A stretch of DNA of 23,938 nucleotides from Cyanobacteria bacterium UBA3803 (lineage in GTDB: Bacteria; Cyanobacteriota; Vampirovibrionia; Gastranaerophilales; Gastranaerophilaceae), in contig DFEL01000138.1 in the NCBI GenBank assembly GCA_002369055.1, positions 1 through 23,938 of the forward strand, written 5' to 3'. How positions within the stretch are numbered: the first letter of the stretch is position 1; each line of letters begins with the position of its first letter. Below are positions 14,933 to 23,443 of this stretch, one piece after another. The notes beneath the pieces are model-generated. The model saw only the letters and a program-made list of their open reading frames with translations, had not been told where the DNA came from and did not search any database. The translations under genes and the position numbers were made by a program.

Positions 14933-17900
14933 TGATTAATATTAACTGTAAAAAGTTTGATAAATTAAAAGCACTTGTTCAGAAGGGCAAGTCTTTTTCG
15001 GTAAGTGGTGTTACATCTTTTTTTCGCCTTGTTTTATTAAATAAAATAAGAGAATTTTCCCAAAAAAAAATTTTATTTTTAACCTCAAGTGAGCAAAGTG
15101 CTTTAAGGTTAATGACTGATTATGAAAAAATTTATGGAATAAATACTGATTTTTTTCCGTTCCAGTCTGTTTCAATGTATGAAACTATAAATTTAAATAA
15201 ATATGAATATTCAAAACAAGTGCAAATATTATTAGAAAAGCCGGATATTATTTTTACTCCTGTAAAATCACTTTTAGAAAAATTTCCTTCAGTCGATTTT
15301 TTTAAGAGTAATGAAATTAATATTAAAGAAAATGATAATATTGATGTTTCAGCATTAGCATTAAAACTTGTTAAAATGGGATATAAAAGGTCTGTAATGG
15401 TGTCTGATATTGGGGAATTTTCTATCAGGGGTGATATTATTGATATATACTCTTTGGCTGAAAATCCTTATAGAATTGAACTTTGGGGCGATGATATCGT
15501 TAGTATCAGAGAATTTAATAATGAAACTCAAAAATCGGTTTTAAAAATTAGTGAATGTAAAATCTTGCCTATATACAAATTTATATCTTCTGAGCAAGTA
15601 GAAATGCCTTTGGAACTGTTAAATAAGGTGCAGGAAGATAATTATTTTGAAGGTGTTGAAATTTATCAAAATTATTTCAATGATAATATGGTTGATATTT
15701 TTGATTACTTAAAGGATTACATAATTATTTTTGATGAAGCAAGTGAGGTATATTCGAAATATAAATTTTTAGATGAAGAATATGATAATCATTATGCGGA
15801 AAATTTAAAACTTGCTCTTAATTATGAAATAAAAGATAAAAATCATATTACGTATGAAAATTTTATTAATAAAATTGCAAGTTTTCAAAAAATTGCTTTA
15901 AATAATTTTATTGATGCAAATATGGGTGATATACTGGAATTTGATGTGCAACCCGTAAAAATATTTAATGCAAATTTGCAATTAATTTCTGAATACATAT
16001 ACGAAAATAAAGATTATGAAACTATAATAGCAACAGATTATCAAGATCGTGTAAGAGAAATTTTAGCAGAAAAAAATATTTTTCATTGCAAATATATTGG
16101 AGGTATTTCTTCTTTTGGTACGGTGTCAGATGAGTGTAAATTTTTACTTTTGACTGACAGAGAACTGTTTAATAAACGTTCGAAGGAAGTGACATCAGAG
16201 AAGAAAAAGTATTATAAAGAAAAGCAGGAATATATAGAAAGTATAAATGATATTCAAGAAGGTGAATATGTTGTTCATTCAATTCATGGTGTCGGAATAT
16301 ATAAAGGTTTAACTCAACAAGAAATAGATGGGCAGTTAAAAGATTATTTAACAATAGAATACGCAGGTAAGGATAAATTACATATTCCTGCCGAACAAAT
16401 AAATTTACTTTGTCGATATAGAGGTTCCGGATCAGTTAAACCAAAGCTTTCAAGAATGGGCGGTAATGATTGGGAAACTACCAAAAATAAAGTTAAAAAG
16501 GCAGTAGAAAGTATAGCGTATGATTTGCTGAGATTGTACGCAAAACGTAAAATGAAAACCGGAATAAAATTTGATGAAGATACAAATTGGCAAGTTGAAA
16601 TGGAAGAAGCATTTGAGTATGTTGAAACTCCAGACCAGATGCGTGCCATTGAAGATGTAAAACGTGATATGGAATCAGAAGCACCTATGGATAGGTTGAT
16701 ATGCGGTGATGTCGGATTTGGAAAAACGGAAGTTGCCATGAGAGCCATATTTAAAGCAATAACTTCGGGGAAGCAAGTTGCCGTAATCGTACCAACAACG
16801 ATTTTGGCATTACAACATTATAAAACTATATCAGAACGATTTAAACCTTTTGCAATGAATGTTGGTTTGCTGTGTCGTTTTAGAACTCCAAAAGAGCAGA
16901 AAGAAACTTTGAAAGAAATGGCACTTGGTGAATGTGATGTTGTTGTTGGAACTCATAGACTTCTTCAGGACGGCATTCAATTTAAAGATTTGGGTCTGCT
17001 TGTAATAGATGAGGAACATAGATTTGGTGTAAGGCATAAAGAAAAGCTAAAACAATTGAAAGAAAATATTGATATAATTTCTATGTCTGCAACTCCTATT
17101 CCACGTACTCTTTATATGTCACTTTCAGGTATAAAAGATATGTCATTAATTAATACTCCGCCAAAGAACAGACTTCCAATAAAGACTTATGTAGGTGAAT
17201 TTAATGAAATTGCTGTCAGAAATGCTATAATCCATGAAATTGACAGAGAAGGACAGATTTATTATTTGTATAACAGAGTTGAAACTATTGAAGAATTTAG
17301 ACATCAACTTCAAAAAATTGTTCCAAATGCACGAATTGTTGTTGGACATGGCAAGATGAATGAAAGTGAGCTAGAGCAAGTTATTCTTGATTTTGCTAAT
17401 TATGAATATGATATATTGCTTTCAACTACTATTATTGAATCAGGACTTGATATTCCTAATGCAAATACAATAATAATTCACGATGCCGATAAGTTCGGTT
17501 TAGCACAGCTTTATCAATTAAGAGGTCGTGTCGGAAGATGTGAAAAGCAGGCATATTGCTATTGCTTTTATAAAAAGAATAAATTAATTACGCAGGAAGC
17601 GGTTAAAAGGCTAAAAGCCATAAAAGAATTTACTACATTAGGCAGTGGCTATCAGATTGCAATGCGTGATGTCGAAATAAGAGGTGTAGGTAATTTGCTT
17701 GGTACAAAACAGCACGGACACATGATAAATGTTGGCTTTGATACTTATTGTCAATTACTTGATGAAACTATAAAGGAGCTTCAAGGGGAAAAAGTTGAAA
17801 GTAATATTCCGACAATTGTTGATATTAACATAACAGCATATATTCCTGATGAATGGGTAGGTTCTTTAGAACAAAAAATGATAGAATATAAACGACTTGC

Positions 17901-18291
17901 GGATGTAAAAAATCAGCAAGAGTTAGATTATATTATAGACGAATGGAAAGATAGATTTTCAAAATCTCCTGAACCGGTTGAAAATTTAGTTAAACTAATT
18001 AAAATAAGGTTAAATGCTACTGATGCAGGTATAAGTCTTATCAGAGAAACAGAAAATGAAATTAGAATTTATACTCCATATACTCAACCTGAATGGAGAA
18101 TAATTTATTCACAACTTACGGAAAATTTGCGTAAAAATGTTAAGTTTACAGAGGCTCCAAAAAGTTGCAAAGACGGTAAATCTATATTGCTTCTTAATAA
18201 TAAACATGTTAATTTTGATGAAATATTTAACATGTTAGCAGATTTGTTTTATTATATTAATAAGGTACGCTATGACTACTCACAGCAATAA
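14932..18291 (+). CDS. mfd: Transcription-repair coupling factor Mfd
   Basis: ATP-driven translocase that removes stalled RNA polymerase from DNA lesions and recruits UvrA. It is 1119 aa, close to the family norm. The UvrB-like N-terminal module covers roughly 1-330. The CarD-like RNA-polymerase-interacting domain is near 443-515 (GEYVVHSIHGVGIYKGL). The helicase core has Walker A ICGDVGFGKTE near 590-600, DEEH (Walker B) followed by RFG, SATPIPRTLYMSLSG and QLRGRVGR, then the TRG segment GYQIAMRDVEIRGVGNLLG and the C-terminal UvrA-masking domain. All motor motifs look intact. It has no Shine-Dalgarno of its own and begins in a TAATG overlap with the twin-repeat gene. The lipoprotein isomerase gene follows after 10 nt. 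Confidence 0.97.
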   Translation: MININCKKFDKLKALVQKGKSFSVSGVTSFFRLVLLNKIREFSQKKILFLTSSEQSALRLMTDYEKIYGINTDFFPFQSVSMYETINLNKYEYSKQVQILLEKPDIIFTPVKSLLEKFPSVDFFKSNEINIKENDNIDVSALALKLVKMGYKRSVMVSDIGEFSIRGDIIDIYSLAENPYRIELWGDDIVSIREFNNETQKSVLKISECKILPIYKFISSEQVEMPLELLNKVQEDNYFEGVEIYQNYFNDNMVDIFDYLKDYIIIFDEASEVYSKYKFLDEEYDNHYAENLKLALNYEIKDKNHITYENFINKIASFQKIALNNFIDANMGDILEFDVQPVKIFNANLQLISEYIYENKDYETIIATDYQDRVREILAEKNIFHCKYIGGISSFGTVSDECKFLLLTDRELFNKRSKEVTSEKKKYYKEKQEYIESINDIQEGEYVVHSIHGVGIYKGLTQQEIDGQLKDYLTIEYAGKDKLHIPAEQINLLCRYRGSGSVKPKLSRMGGNDWETTKNKVKKAVESIAYDLLRLYAKRKMKTGIKFDEDTNWQVEMEEAFEYVETPDQMRAIEDVKRDMESEAPMDRLICGDVGFGKTEVAMRAIFKAITSGKQVAVIVPTTILALQHYKTISERFKPFAMNVGLLCRFRTPKEQKETLKEMALGECDVVVGTHRLLQDGIQFKDLGLLVIDEEHRFGVRHKEKLKQLKENIDIISMSATPIPRTLYMSLSGIKDMSLINTPPKNRLPIKTYVGEFNEIAVRNAIIHEIDREGQIYYLYNRVETIEEFRHQLQKIVPNARIVVGHGKMNESELEQVILDFANYEYDILLSTTIIESGLDIPNANTIIIHDADKFGLAQLYQLRGRVGRCEKQAYCYCFYKKNKLITQEAVKRLKAIKEFTTLGSGYQIAMRDVEIRGVGNLLGTKQHGHMINVGFDTYCQLLDETIKELQGEKVESNIPTIVDINITAYIPDEWVGSLEQKMIEYKRLADVKNQQELDYIIDEWKDRFSKSPEPVENLVKLIKIRLNATDAGISLIRETENEIRIYTPYTQPEWRIIYSQLTENLRKNVKFTEAPKSCKDGKSILLLNNKHVNFDEIFNMLADLFYYINKVRYDYSQQ

Positions 18292-18301
18292 GGAGAAAAC
18301 A

Positions 18302-19465
18302 ATGAAAAAATTAAAATTATTTGCAATTCTTCTATGTACAGCATTTGTTTTTACGGGTTGCGGTATAAAAAATAAAGAAGCAATTGTAAAGGTTAATGAC
18401 AGAGTTATTACACAAGGTGATTATGATGAATTGTTTAATCAGACAGCAAATAATCCCGCATTGCAGATGTTTGGTTTGAATGCTAAAAATGCTGACAAAA
18501 AGAGTTTTATGTATACAATGATTAAAGACAAAGTTGTAAACGAATTAATTATTAGAGCTTTGCTTGATGATGAAATGCAAAAAAGACATATTGTTGTAAC
18601 TCAAAAAGATGCTGACGATGCATTAAATAATGCAATCGAACAGGTAGGTTCTAAAGCCAAATTTAATGCTATTCTAAAAGAATATGGTGTTTCATTGGCA
18701 GAATTTAAAAAAGACTTAGTAGAAGAAGTTAAGATGAAAAAATTGGTTGATATGCTTGAAAAAGTTAATATCACGGAAGCTGATGCAAAAAAATACTATA
18801 ATCAAAACATAAATAAATTTAAATATCCTGATAAAGTAAGAGCATCACATATATTGATTGCTGCAAATCCGGATGAAATCAAAGAACTTGCACGTGCAGA
18901 TGAAAAAACTAAAAATCTTACGGAAGAAGAACTTAATGCTTTTGTAAAAGAGCAAATGCAAGAAAGATTAAAAAAAGCTGAAACTATTTTGGCACAAGTT
19001 AAAAAAGATCCATCTTCTTTTGCAAGAATTGCAAAAGATAATTCTGAAGATTACGAATCAGCAAAACAAGGTGGTGATTTAGGATTTTTTGCAAAACAAG
19101 AGATGGTTGAATCATTTGCCAATACTGCTTTTGCTATGAAACCTGATACTATCAGCAATATTGTACAATCACCTTACGGTTATCATATTATTATGGTAAC
19201 TGACAGAAAAGCTGCAGGACAAGATTCATTTGAAAAAGTAAAATCTGAAATTATTTTATTTTTAGAAAATGAAAAGAAGGTTAAAATTTTAGAAAATTTT
19301 GTTGAATCATTGAAAAAAACGGCTAAAATTGAATATTTGAAGGAAGAATATAATCCAACAGATATAAAGGCTGTTTTGCAGGAACAAGCAAAAGAAAATT
19401 CTTCATTTGCTGAACAAGTTGATGAAGCAAATCATTCTGCAACACCTGCTCCTGAAAAGAAGTAA
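18302..19465 (+). CDS. Parvulin-type peptidyl-prolyl cis-trans isomerase lipoprotein (PrsA/SurA-like)
   Basis: Folding helper for exported proteins, probably attached by lipid outside the inner membrane. It is 387 aa from ATG 18302, which has AAGGAG 6 nt upstream; the frame extends a little further up into mfd. The N-terminus MKKLKLFAILLCTAFVFTGC has a lipobox-like FTGC with C20 as the lipidated residue. A SurA-type N-terminal chaperone domain (about 24-170) is followed by the parvulin domain (178-302), with RASHILI, the GGDLGFFAK motif (257-265) and SPYGYHIIMV. Between RASHILI and AETILAQV sits a charged segment (189-226) that looks like an insertion. The last 40 residues are low complexity. 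It ends the murA-mfd operon at a strong terminator. PrsA is the Gram-positive name; a diderm host may use it at either membrane. Confidence 0.88.
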   Translation: MKKLKLFAILLCTAFVFTGCGIKNKEAIVKVNDRVITQGDYDELFNQTANNPALQMFGLNAKNADKKSFMYTMIKDKVVNELIIRALLDDEMQKRHIVVTQKDADDALNNAIEQVGSKAKFNAILKEYGVSLAEFKKDLVEEVKMKKLVDMLEKVNITEADAKKYYNQNINKFKYPDKVRASHILIAANPDEIKELARADEKTKNLTEEELNAFVKEQMQERLKKAETILAQVKKDPSSFARIAKDNSEDYESAKQGGDLGFFAKQEMVESFANTAFAMKPDTISNIVQSPYGYHIIMVTDRKAAGQDSFEKVKSEIILFLENEKKVKILENFVESLKKTAKIEYLKEEYNPTDIKAVLQEQAKENSSFAEQVDEANHSATPAPEKK

Positions 19466-19479
19466 ATTTTGCTGTAATA

Positions 19480-19514
19480 AAAAGCGGAGGTACCTATTGC
19501 ACCTCTGCTTTTTT
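19480..19514 (+). terminator. Intrinsic terminator after the isomerase gene
   Basis: AAAAGCGGAGGT (about 19480-19491) pairs with ACCTCTGCTTTT (19501-19512), with one G-T wobble, around a 9-nt loop, and runs into T residues to 19514. This is the strongest hairpin of the murA-mfd operon. Confidence 0.88.
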
Positions 19515-19531
19515 ATTAAAAAAGTGTCTTT

Positions 19532-20410
19532 ATGAAAAAATTTATATATTACATATTACTATTTAAAAAAGCATTTTATCTTATGATTTATCCGTTTTTT
19601 ACAGGTAAATCTTATTTTAGTAATATTATAAGAGCAGGTATTGAAAATTATCTTATTTTTCAGCCTGCAAAATTAAGGGCAACGAGAGTAAAGAGAAGTC
19701 TTCTTAAGAAGTTTAAAACAGTACGGTTTCCTTCGATTGATGGTGCAAGACTTTTTGCCTGGTATATTAAACCTGTTAAAGATAAACCTACAATATTATT
19801 TTTTCACGGACAAGCAGAGTCAATTTTACATCATCAAGATATAGCAGAATTTGCATATCGAAATGGTTACGGTATTTTTTTGTTATCGTATAGAGGGCAT
19901 TATAGAGCGTGGGGACTACCTTCTGAACAAGGTGTGTATAATGATGCTCAGGCTTCTGTTAATAAATTAAAAAGCTTTGGTATTAATTCCAAAGATATTA
20001 TTCTTTGGGGACATTCATTGGGTACAGCAGTTGCAATGCAAACTGCCGTTAATAACGAAGTTAAAGCTTTGATTTTGCAGTCACCGATTAAAGATATAAA
20101 AACAGCATCTATTGATTTGGCAAAATTTTACCTTAGACGTTTTAAAATTAATTGGTTAAGAAAAAATATAAAAAATCATTTACAGGAAATTGAATTTATG
20201 CAAAAATTTGATAATATTAATAAAATTTCTAACGTAAAATGTCCTGTTTTGCTTGTTCATTCAAAAACAGATAGAATTGCCCCATCAAAGAATTCAAGAG
20301 ATTTGTATGAAAAAAGCTTAAATGCACAAATATATTTGGCTGAACGTGGAAGTCATTGGGAAAATAAGTGGTGCATAAAGAAAATATCAGAATTTATTGA
20401 AAACCTATAA
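19532..20410 (+). CDS. Alpha/beta hydrolase (COG1073-like)
   Basis: Predicted serine hydrolase of unknown substrate. It is 292 aa. The nucleophile elbow is GHSLG with S162; the likely acid is D247 (HSKTDRIAP) and the base H275 (RGSHWE). The HG (92-93) near FFHGQAES forms the oxyanion region. The N-terminus has a hydrophobic, basic stretch (1-25, MKKFIYYILLFKKAFYLMIY) that may anchor it to the membrane. The architecture matches the BEM46/ABHD13-like group, often called acyl hydrolases or peptidases, but the substrate cannot be read from sequence. The ribosome binding site is poor. It starts 18 nt after the terminator. The trpS promoter candidate overlaps its last codons. Confidence 0.85.
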   Translation: MKKFIYYILLFKKAFYLMIYPFFTGKSYFSNIIRAGIENYLIFQPAKLRATRVKRSLLKKFKTVRFPSIDGARLFAWYIKPVKDKPTILFFHGQAESILHHQDIAEFAYRNGYGIFLLSYRGHYRAWGLPSEQGVYNDAQASVNKLKSFGINSKDIILWGHSLGTAVAMQTAVNNEVKALILQSPIKDIKTASIDLAKFYLRRFKINWLRKNIKNHLQEIEFMQKFDNINKISNVKCPVLLVHSKTDRIAPSKNSRDLYEKSLNAQIYLAERGSHWENKWCIKKISEFIENL

Positions 20411-20425
20411 ATTTATTGCTAGAAT
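20397..20425 (+). promoter_or_regulatory. Candidate promoter for trpS
   Basis: TTGAAA (20397-20402) and TAGAAT (20420-20425) are 17 nt apart, and TGC before the -10 makes it extended. It begins in the last codons of the hydrolase. The transcript would start near 20432, at the ribosome binding site itself, so the leader would be very short. I saw no T-box-like leader. Confidence 0.4.
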
Positions 20426-20441
20426 ATACTCGGAGGTAAGT

Positions 20442-21449
20442 ATGGAACAAAAGAAAAGAATAATGTCAGGTATGCGTCCGACAGGAAAATTACACTTGGG
20501 TCATTATATGGGTGTAATTAGTAATTGGATTAATTTGCAGAATGAATACGATTGCTATTTTTCTGTTGCAGATTGGCATGCACTTACAACCGGATATGAT
20601 AAAACAGAGCAATTAAAAGAAAATGTATTAAATGTTGTAATTGATTGGCTTGCCTGTGGTATAGATCCTAAAAAAGCGACTATCTTTGTTCAGTCAACCA
20701 TTCCTGAAATTGCAGAATTAAATATATATCTTGGTATGGTTACACCTCAAAATTGGGTTGAAAGAGATCCCACATTAAAGGATATGGCAAAGATATTGAA
20801 GAATAAAGAAGGTCAAAATTCTCAAATAGGATTTGGTTTAATGGGTTATCCTGTTTTGATGAGTGCGGATATAATGGCTGTTAATGCACATTATGTTCCG
20901 GTTGGTATTGATCAGGTCGCTCATGTTGAGCTTACACGTGATATGGTGAGAAGATTTAATAATATATATCATACTGATTATTTTATTGAACCTCAGCCAA
21001 AACTGAACAAATGTTCTTTATTGTGCGGTGTTGACGGTGCAAAAATGGGTAAATCTTTTAATAATGACATAAAAATTTCAGATGATGAAGAAACAACTCA
21101 AAAAAGGATAATGCAGTGTATTACAGACCGCTCAAGAGCAAGAAAAGATGATCCGGGACATCCTGATAAGTGCGAAGTTGCTTTTAAATATTGGCAAATA
21201 TTCGGAACCGAAGATGAACTTAAAAATGTTGAAGAAGAATGTAAAGCAGGTAAACGAGGTTGTGCTGATTGCAAACGTCAACTGGCAGTAAAAGTAAATG
21301 AATATTTTAAAGATATTAGAGATAAACGTAAATATTACGAAAATCACTTGGAAGAAGTTAAATTAATACTTGATGAAGGAACAGAAAAGTCAAGAGCAAT
21401 ATCTAAAAAAGTTCTTGAGGATGTAAGAAATATTATTGGAATGTACTAA
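20442..21449 (+). CDS. trpS: Tryptophanyl-tRNA synthetase
   Basis: Class I aminoacyl-tRNA synthetase that charges tRNA-Trp. It is 335 aa, the usual bacterial length. The class I motifs are HLGH (18-21) in RPTGKLHLGHYMG and KMGKS (201-205, the KMSKS loop). GIDQVAHVELTRD (155-167) contributes to the active site. The C-terminal cysteine cluster (C267, C274, C277, in CKAGKRGCADCK) is seen in many bacterial TrpRS. I chose the ATG at 20442 because CGGAGG (20431-20436) lies 5 nt upstream; the frame is open further upstream to a TTG at 20397 without support. The hydrolase stop lies 31 bp upstream. It converges on gap with a shared terminator. Confidence 0.97.
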   Translation: MEQKKRIMSGMRPTGKLHLGHYMGVISNWINLQNEYDCYFSVADWHALTTGYDKTEQLKENVLNVVIDWLACGIDPKKATIFVQSTIPEIAELNIYLGMVTPQNWVERDPTLKDMAKILKNKEGQNSQIGFGLMGYPVLMSADIMAVNAHYVPVGIDQVAHVELTRDMVRRFNNIYHTDYFIEPQPKLNKCSLLCGVDGAKMGKSFNNDIKISDDEETTQKRIMQCITDRSRARKDDPGHPDKCEVAFKYWQIFGTEDELKNVEEECKAGKRGCADCKRQLAVKVNEYFKDIRDKRKYYENHLEEVKLILDEGTEKSRAISKKVLEDVRNIIGMY

Positions 21450-21493
21450 TAATAATTTTATAATTAGTATTAGTATATATATTATATGCAAAT

Positions 21494-21526
21494 AAAAATG
21501 TCGTGGATTTTATCCACGACATTTTT
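21494..21526. terminator. Bidirectional terminator between trpS and gap
   Basis: AAAAATGTCGTGGAT (21494-21508) pairs perfectly with ATCCACGACATTTTT (21512-21526) around a TTT loop. The arms start with A-runs and end with T-runs in both directions, so the hairpin can end trpS transcripts on + and gap transcripts on -. Confidence 0.92.
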
Positions 21527-21552
21527 AATTATAATTATCTAATTAAATCTAA

Positions 21553-22557
21553 TTATAATTTTTCAGCAACCATTAATGTAGTTTCTGCTAATCTTGTTGA
21601 GTAACCCATTTCATTATCATACCAAGAAATAATTTTAACTTGGTTACCACCCATTACACGAGTTAATAAAGCATCAACTGTTGATGATTGAGATGTACCA
21701 ACATAGTCAGAAGATACTAATGGTTCTTCTGTGTAGCAAAGAACGTGTCCGTCAGCACCTTCTTTTAATGCTGCGTTTACTTCTTCTACTGTTACGTCTT
21801 TAGATAATTCAAATACAACGTCTACTAAAGATACGTCAGGAGTGGGAACACGCATAGCGAAACCATCCAATTTACCTTTTAATTGTGGTAAAACTAATGC
21901 AACTGCTTTTGCTGCACCTGTTTTTGTAGGAACAATATTTAAAGCACCTGCTCTTGCTCTACGAGGGTCTTTGTGACCTGCATCCAAAATTCTTTGGTCG
22001 CCTGTGTATGAGTGAACAGTTGTCATTAAACCTTTTACAATGCCGAATTTTTCATCAATAACTTTTGCAACAGGTGCTAAGCAGTTTGTTGTACAAGAAG
22101 CCATTGAAATTACATTGTGTTTTGCAGGATCATATTCTTTATCATTTACACCTAAAACGATAGTTTTGTCTTCGTTTGTAGCAGGAGCAGAAATGATAAC
22201 TTTTTTAGCACCTGCTGTAATGTGTGCTTTTGCTTTTTCTGCGTCTGTGAAGAAACCTGTTGATTCAACAACAACTTCTACACCCAAATCTTTCCAAGGA
22301 AGATTTGCAGGATCTTTTTCTGCGAAGAATTTAATTTTTTTACCGTTAACGATAATACCTTCTTCATAAGCTTCAACAGTACCGCAGAATTTACCCATAA
22401 CTGAGTCATACTTGAAAATTCTTGCAGCATCTTCAGGTTTCAAACCAGGGTCGTTGATTGCTACATAATTAATCTTGTCAAAAATACCTTCTCTGATAGC
22501 GGCTCTTAGTGTATTTCTACCAATTCTTCCAAAGCCGTTAATAGCTACATTTACCAT
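21553..22557 (-). CDS. gap: Glyceraldehyde-3-phosphate dehydrogenase, type I
   Basis: Oxidises glyceraldehyde-3-phosphate to 1,3-bisphosphoglycerate in glycolysis. It is 334 aa, the family norm. The nucleotide-binding NGFGRIGR is at 7-14. The catalytic cysteine C155 is in SMASCTTNCLAP, and H182 is in TVHSYTGDQ. D36 in INDP is in the place of the classical NAD-selecting aspartate. At the position of the NAD-type LDAPHKD or NADP-type LDASHRD motif, this protein reads LDAGHKDPRRAR, so the cofactor cannot be assigned with certainty. AAGGAG on the reverse strand supports the ATG at 22557. It has its own strong promoter. Confidence 0.97.
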   Translation of the reverse strand: MVNVAINGFGRIGRNTLRAAIREGIFDKINYVAINDPGLKPEDAARIFKYDSVMGKFCGTVEAYEEGIIVNGKKIKFFAEKDPANLPWKDLGVEVVVESTGFFTDAEKAKAHITAGAKKVIISAPATNEDKTIVLGVNDKEYDPAKHNVISMASCTTNCLAPVAKVIDEKFGIVKGLMTTVHSYTGDQRILDAGHKDPRRARAGALNIVPTKTGAAKAVALVLPQLKGKLDGFAMRVPTPDVSLVDVVFELSKDVTVEEVNAALKEGADGHVLCYTEEPLVSSDYVGTSQSSTVDALLTRVMGGNQVKIISWYDNEMGYSTRLAETTLMVAEKL

Positions 22558-22601
22558 AAGTTTTTACTCCTTCTTATTTTGTAAATCTTATATACATGAC
22601 T

Positions 22602-22630
22602 TTTATAGCACCAACATAAACCTTAATCAA
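22602..22630 (-). promoter_or_regulatory. Promoter for gap
   Basis: On the reverse strand TTGATT (22630-22625) and TATAAA (22607-22602) are 17 nt apart, with TGC before the -10 (extended -10). Start would be near 22596, giving a leader of about 38 nt before the gap ATG, with the AAGGAG site inside it. Confidence 0.7.
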
Positions 22631-22698
22631 GTGGCTAAACCCATGATAAACATTAAGAAATAATTAATTCTATAAAATCATGTAAATAAATGTTAATA

Positions 22699-22727
22699 TT
22701 GCACGTTAAATGTGACAATTTTATATT
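22699..22727 (+). promoter_or_regulatory. Candidate promoter for the 163-aa gene
   Basis: TTGCAC (22699-22704) and TATATT (22722-22727) have a 17-nt spacer. The -10 is one base off consensus; the -35 is poor. It would give a leader of about 60 nt. Confidence 0.35.
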
Positions 22728-22797
22728 CTAAAAATTTTTTACATATTTACAAGGCCGTATTGTGTCTGATTGAAATTAAACACGAAAGGAGATATGG

Positions 22798-23289
22798 ATG
22801 GATCCGATAATTCATTGTTCTCATTTTAATAATATGAGGGATGTTGCATTTAATGCAGAACAGCAAAAACTGAATAAAGATACCTCAAATTATATTTTGA
22901 ATGGTAACAGTTATATTTCTGCAGAAGATTTGAAAAAAACCGATTTATTCAGCGTATATAAAAACGACCAAGCATTTAATAACCTGCTTTCTCAGGTAAC
23001 TGATGAAAACGGAAATGTAGATGCTGATGCTATTGAATTTTTAGGGATTGCGGCAGATGCTTCTAAGTATGCGCAGCGCACTCTTAATACAAACCCCATT
23101 GATTTAGCGAATGTAACAGGATTTTACTTGGATGGAGTCGGTGAAGAAGACGGAATGTCTCATTTTGATGAATTTACGGTTGAAGATTTTCAAGCATACA
23201 AACAAGCAAAGGCGGAATCTCATAACAAGCAAATTCAGGAAATTTCCGATTTAAAAAAGGCTTCTCAAGATTATCAGGCAAATTTATAA
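22798..23289 (+). CDS. Hypothetical acidic protein with an EF-hand-like loop
   Basis: A 163-aa protein I do not recognise, probably soluble, since it has no signal peptide or membrane helix. It is rich in D, E, N, Q and A. Residues 69-80 (DENGNVDADAIE) have oxygen-bearing side chains at positions 1, 3, 5, 7, 9 and 12, as in a calcium-binding EF-hand loop, but the glycine is at position 4 instead of 6, so binding is doubtful. A second acidic stretch, LDGVGEEDGMSHFDEF (111-126), has a similar flavour. The C-terminus (about 128-160) is likely helical. The ATG at 22798 has AGGAG (22787-22791) 6 nt upstream; the ATG at 22794 leads to a short frame and is rejected. It ends at its own terminator. 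Confidence 0.75.
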   Translation: MDPIIHCSHFNNMRDVAFNAEQQKLNKDTSNYILNGNSYISAEDLKKTDLFSVYKNDQAFNNLLSQVTDENGNVDADAIEFLGIAADASKYAQRTLNTNPIDLANVTGFYLDGVGEEDGMSHFDEFTVEDFQAYKQAKAESHNKQIQEISDLKKASQDYQANL

Positions 23290-23317
23290 TAAATAATATA
23301 CACAGGAAATAATGAAT

Positions 23318-23352
23318 AAAATACGGTACTGATTTTGTATCGTATTTTATTT
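23318..23352 (+). terminator. Intrinsic terminator after the 163-aa gene
   Basis: AAAATACGGTAC (23318-23329) pairs with GTATCGTATTTT (23337-23348), one G-T wobble, 7-nt loop, followed by a T-rich tail. It lies about 30 nt after the stop. Confidence 0.75.
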
Positions 23353-23360
23353 TGTATATA

Positions 23361-23390
23361 TTGACAATGGTGCTTAAAAGTTGATACAAT
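23361..23390 (+). promoter_or_regulatory. Promoter for the [2Fe-2S] protein gene
   Basis: A perfect -35 TTGACA (23361-23366) and TACAAT -10 (23385-23390) with an 18-nt spacer. Start would be near 23397 and give a leader of about 47 nt. Confidence 0.6.
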
Positions 23391-23443
23391 TTGAATATAA
23401 ATAATTGTGTAATATCGTTTTATATGTTTGGGAAAGGTAAAAA

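Noticed and set aside
16344..16748. Open frame of 134 codons on the reverse strand inside mfd
   Set aside because: Lies wholly within the conserved Mfd helicase region; antisense shadow with no ribosome binding site.
20411..20441. T-box leader before trpS
   Set aside because: Only 31 nt lie between the hydrolase stop and the start codon; no room or motif.
22040..22369. Open frame of 109 codons on the + strand inside gap
   Set aside because: Antisense to conserved GAPDH residues including the catalytic cysteine region.
22622..22657. Inverted repeat CTTAAT...ATTAAG upstream of gap
   Set aside because: Arms are only 6 bp and 24 nt apart in AT-rich sequence; likely chance.
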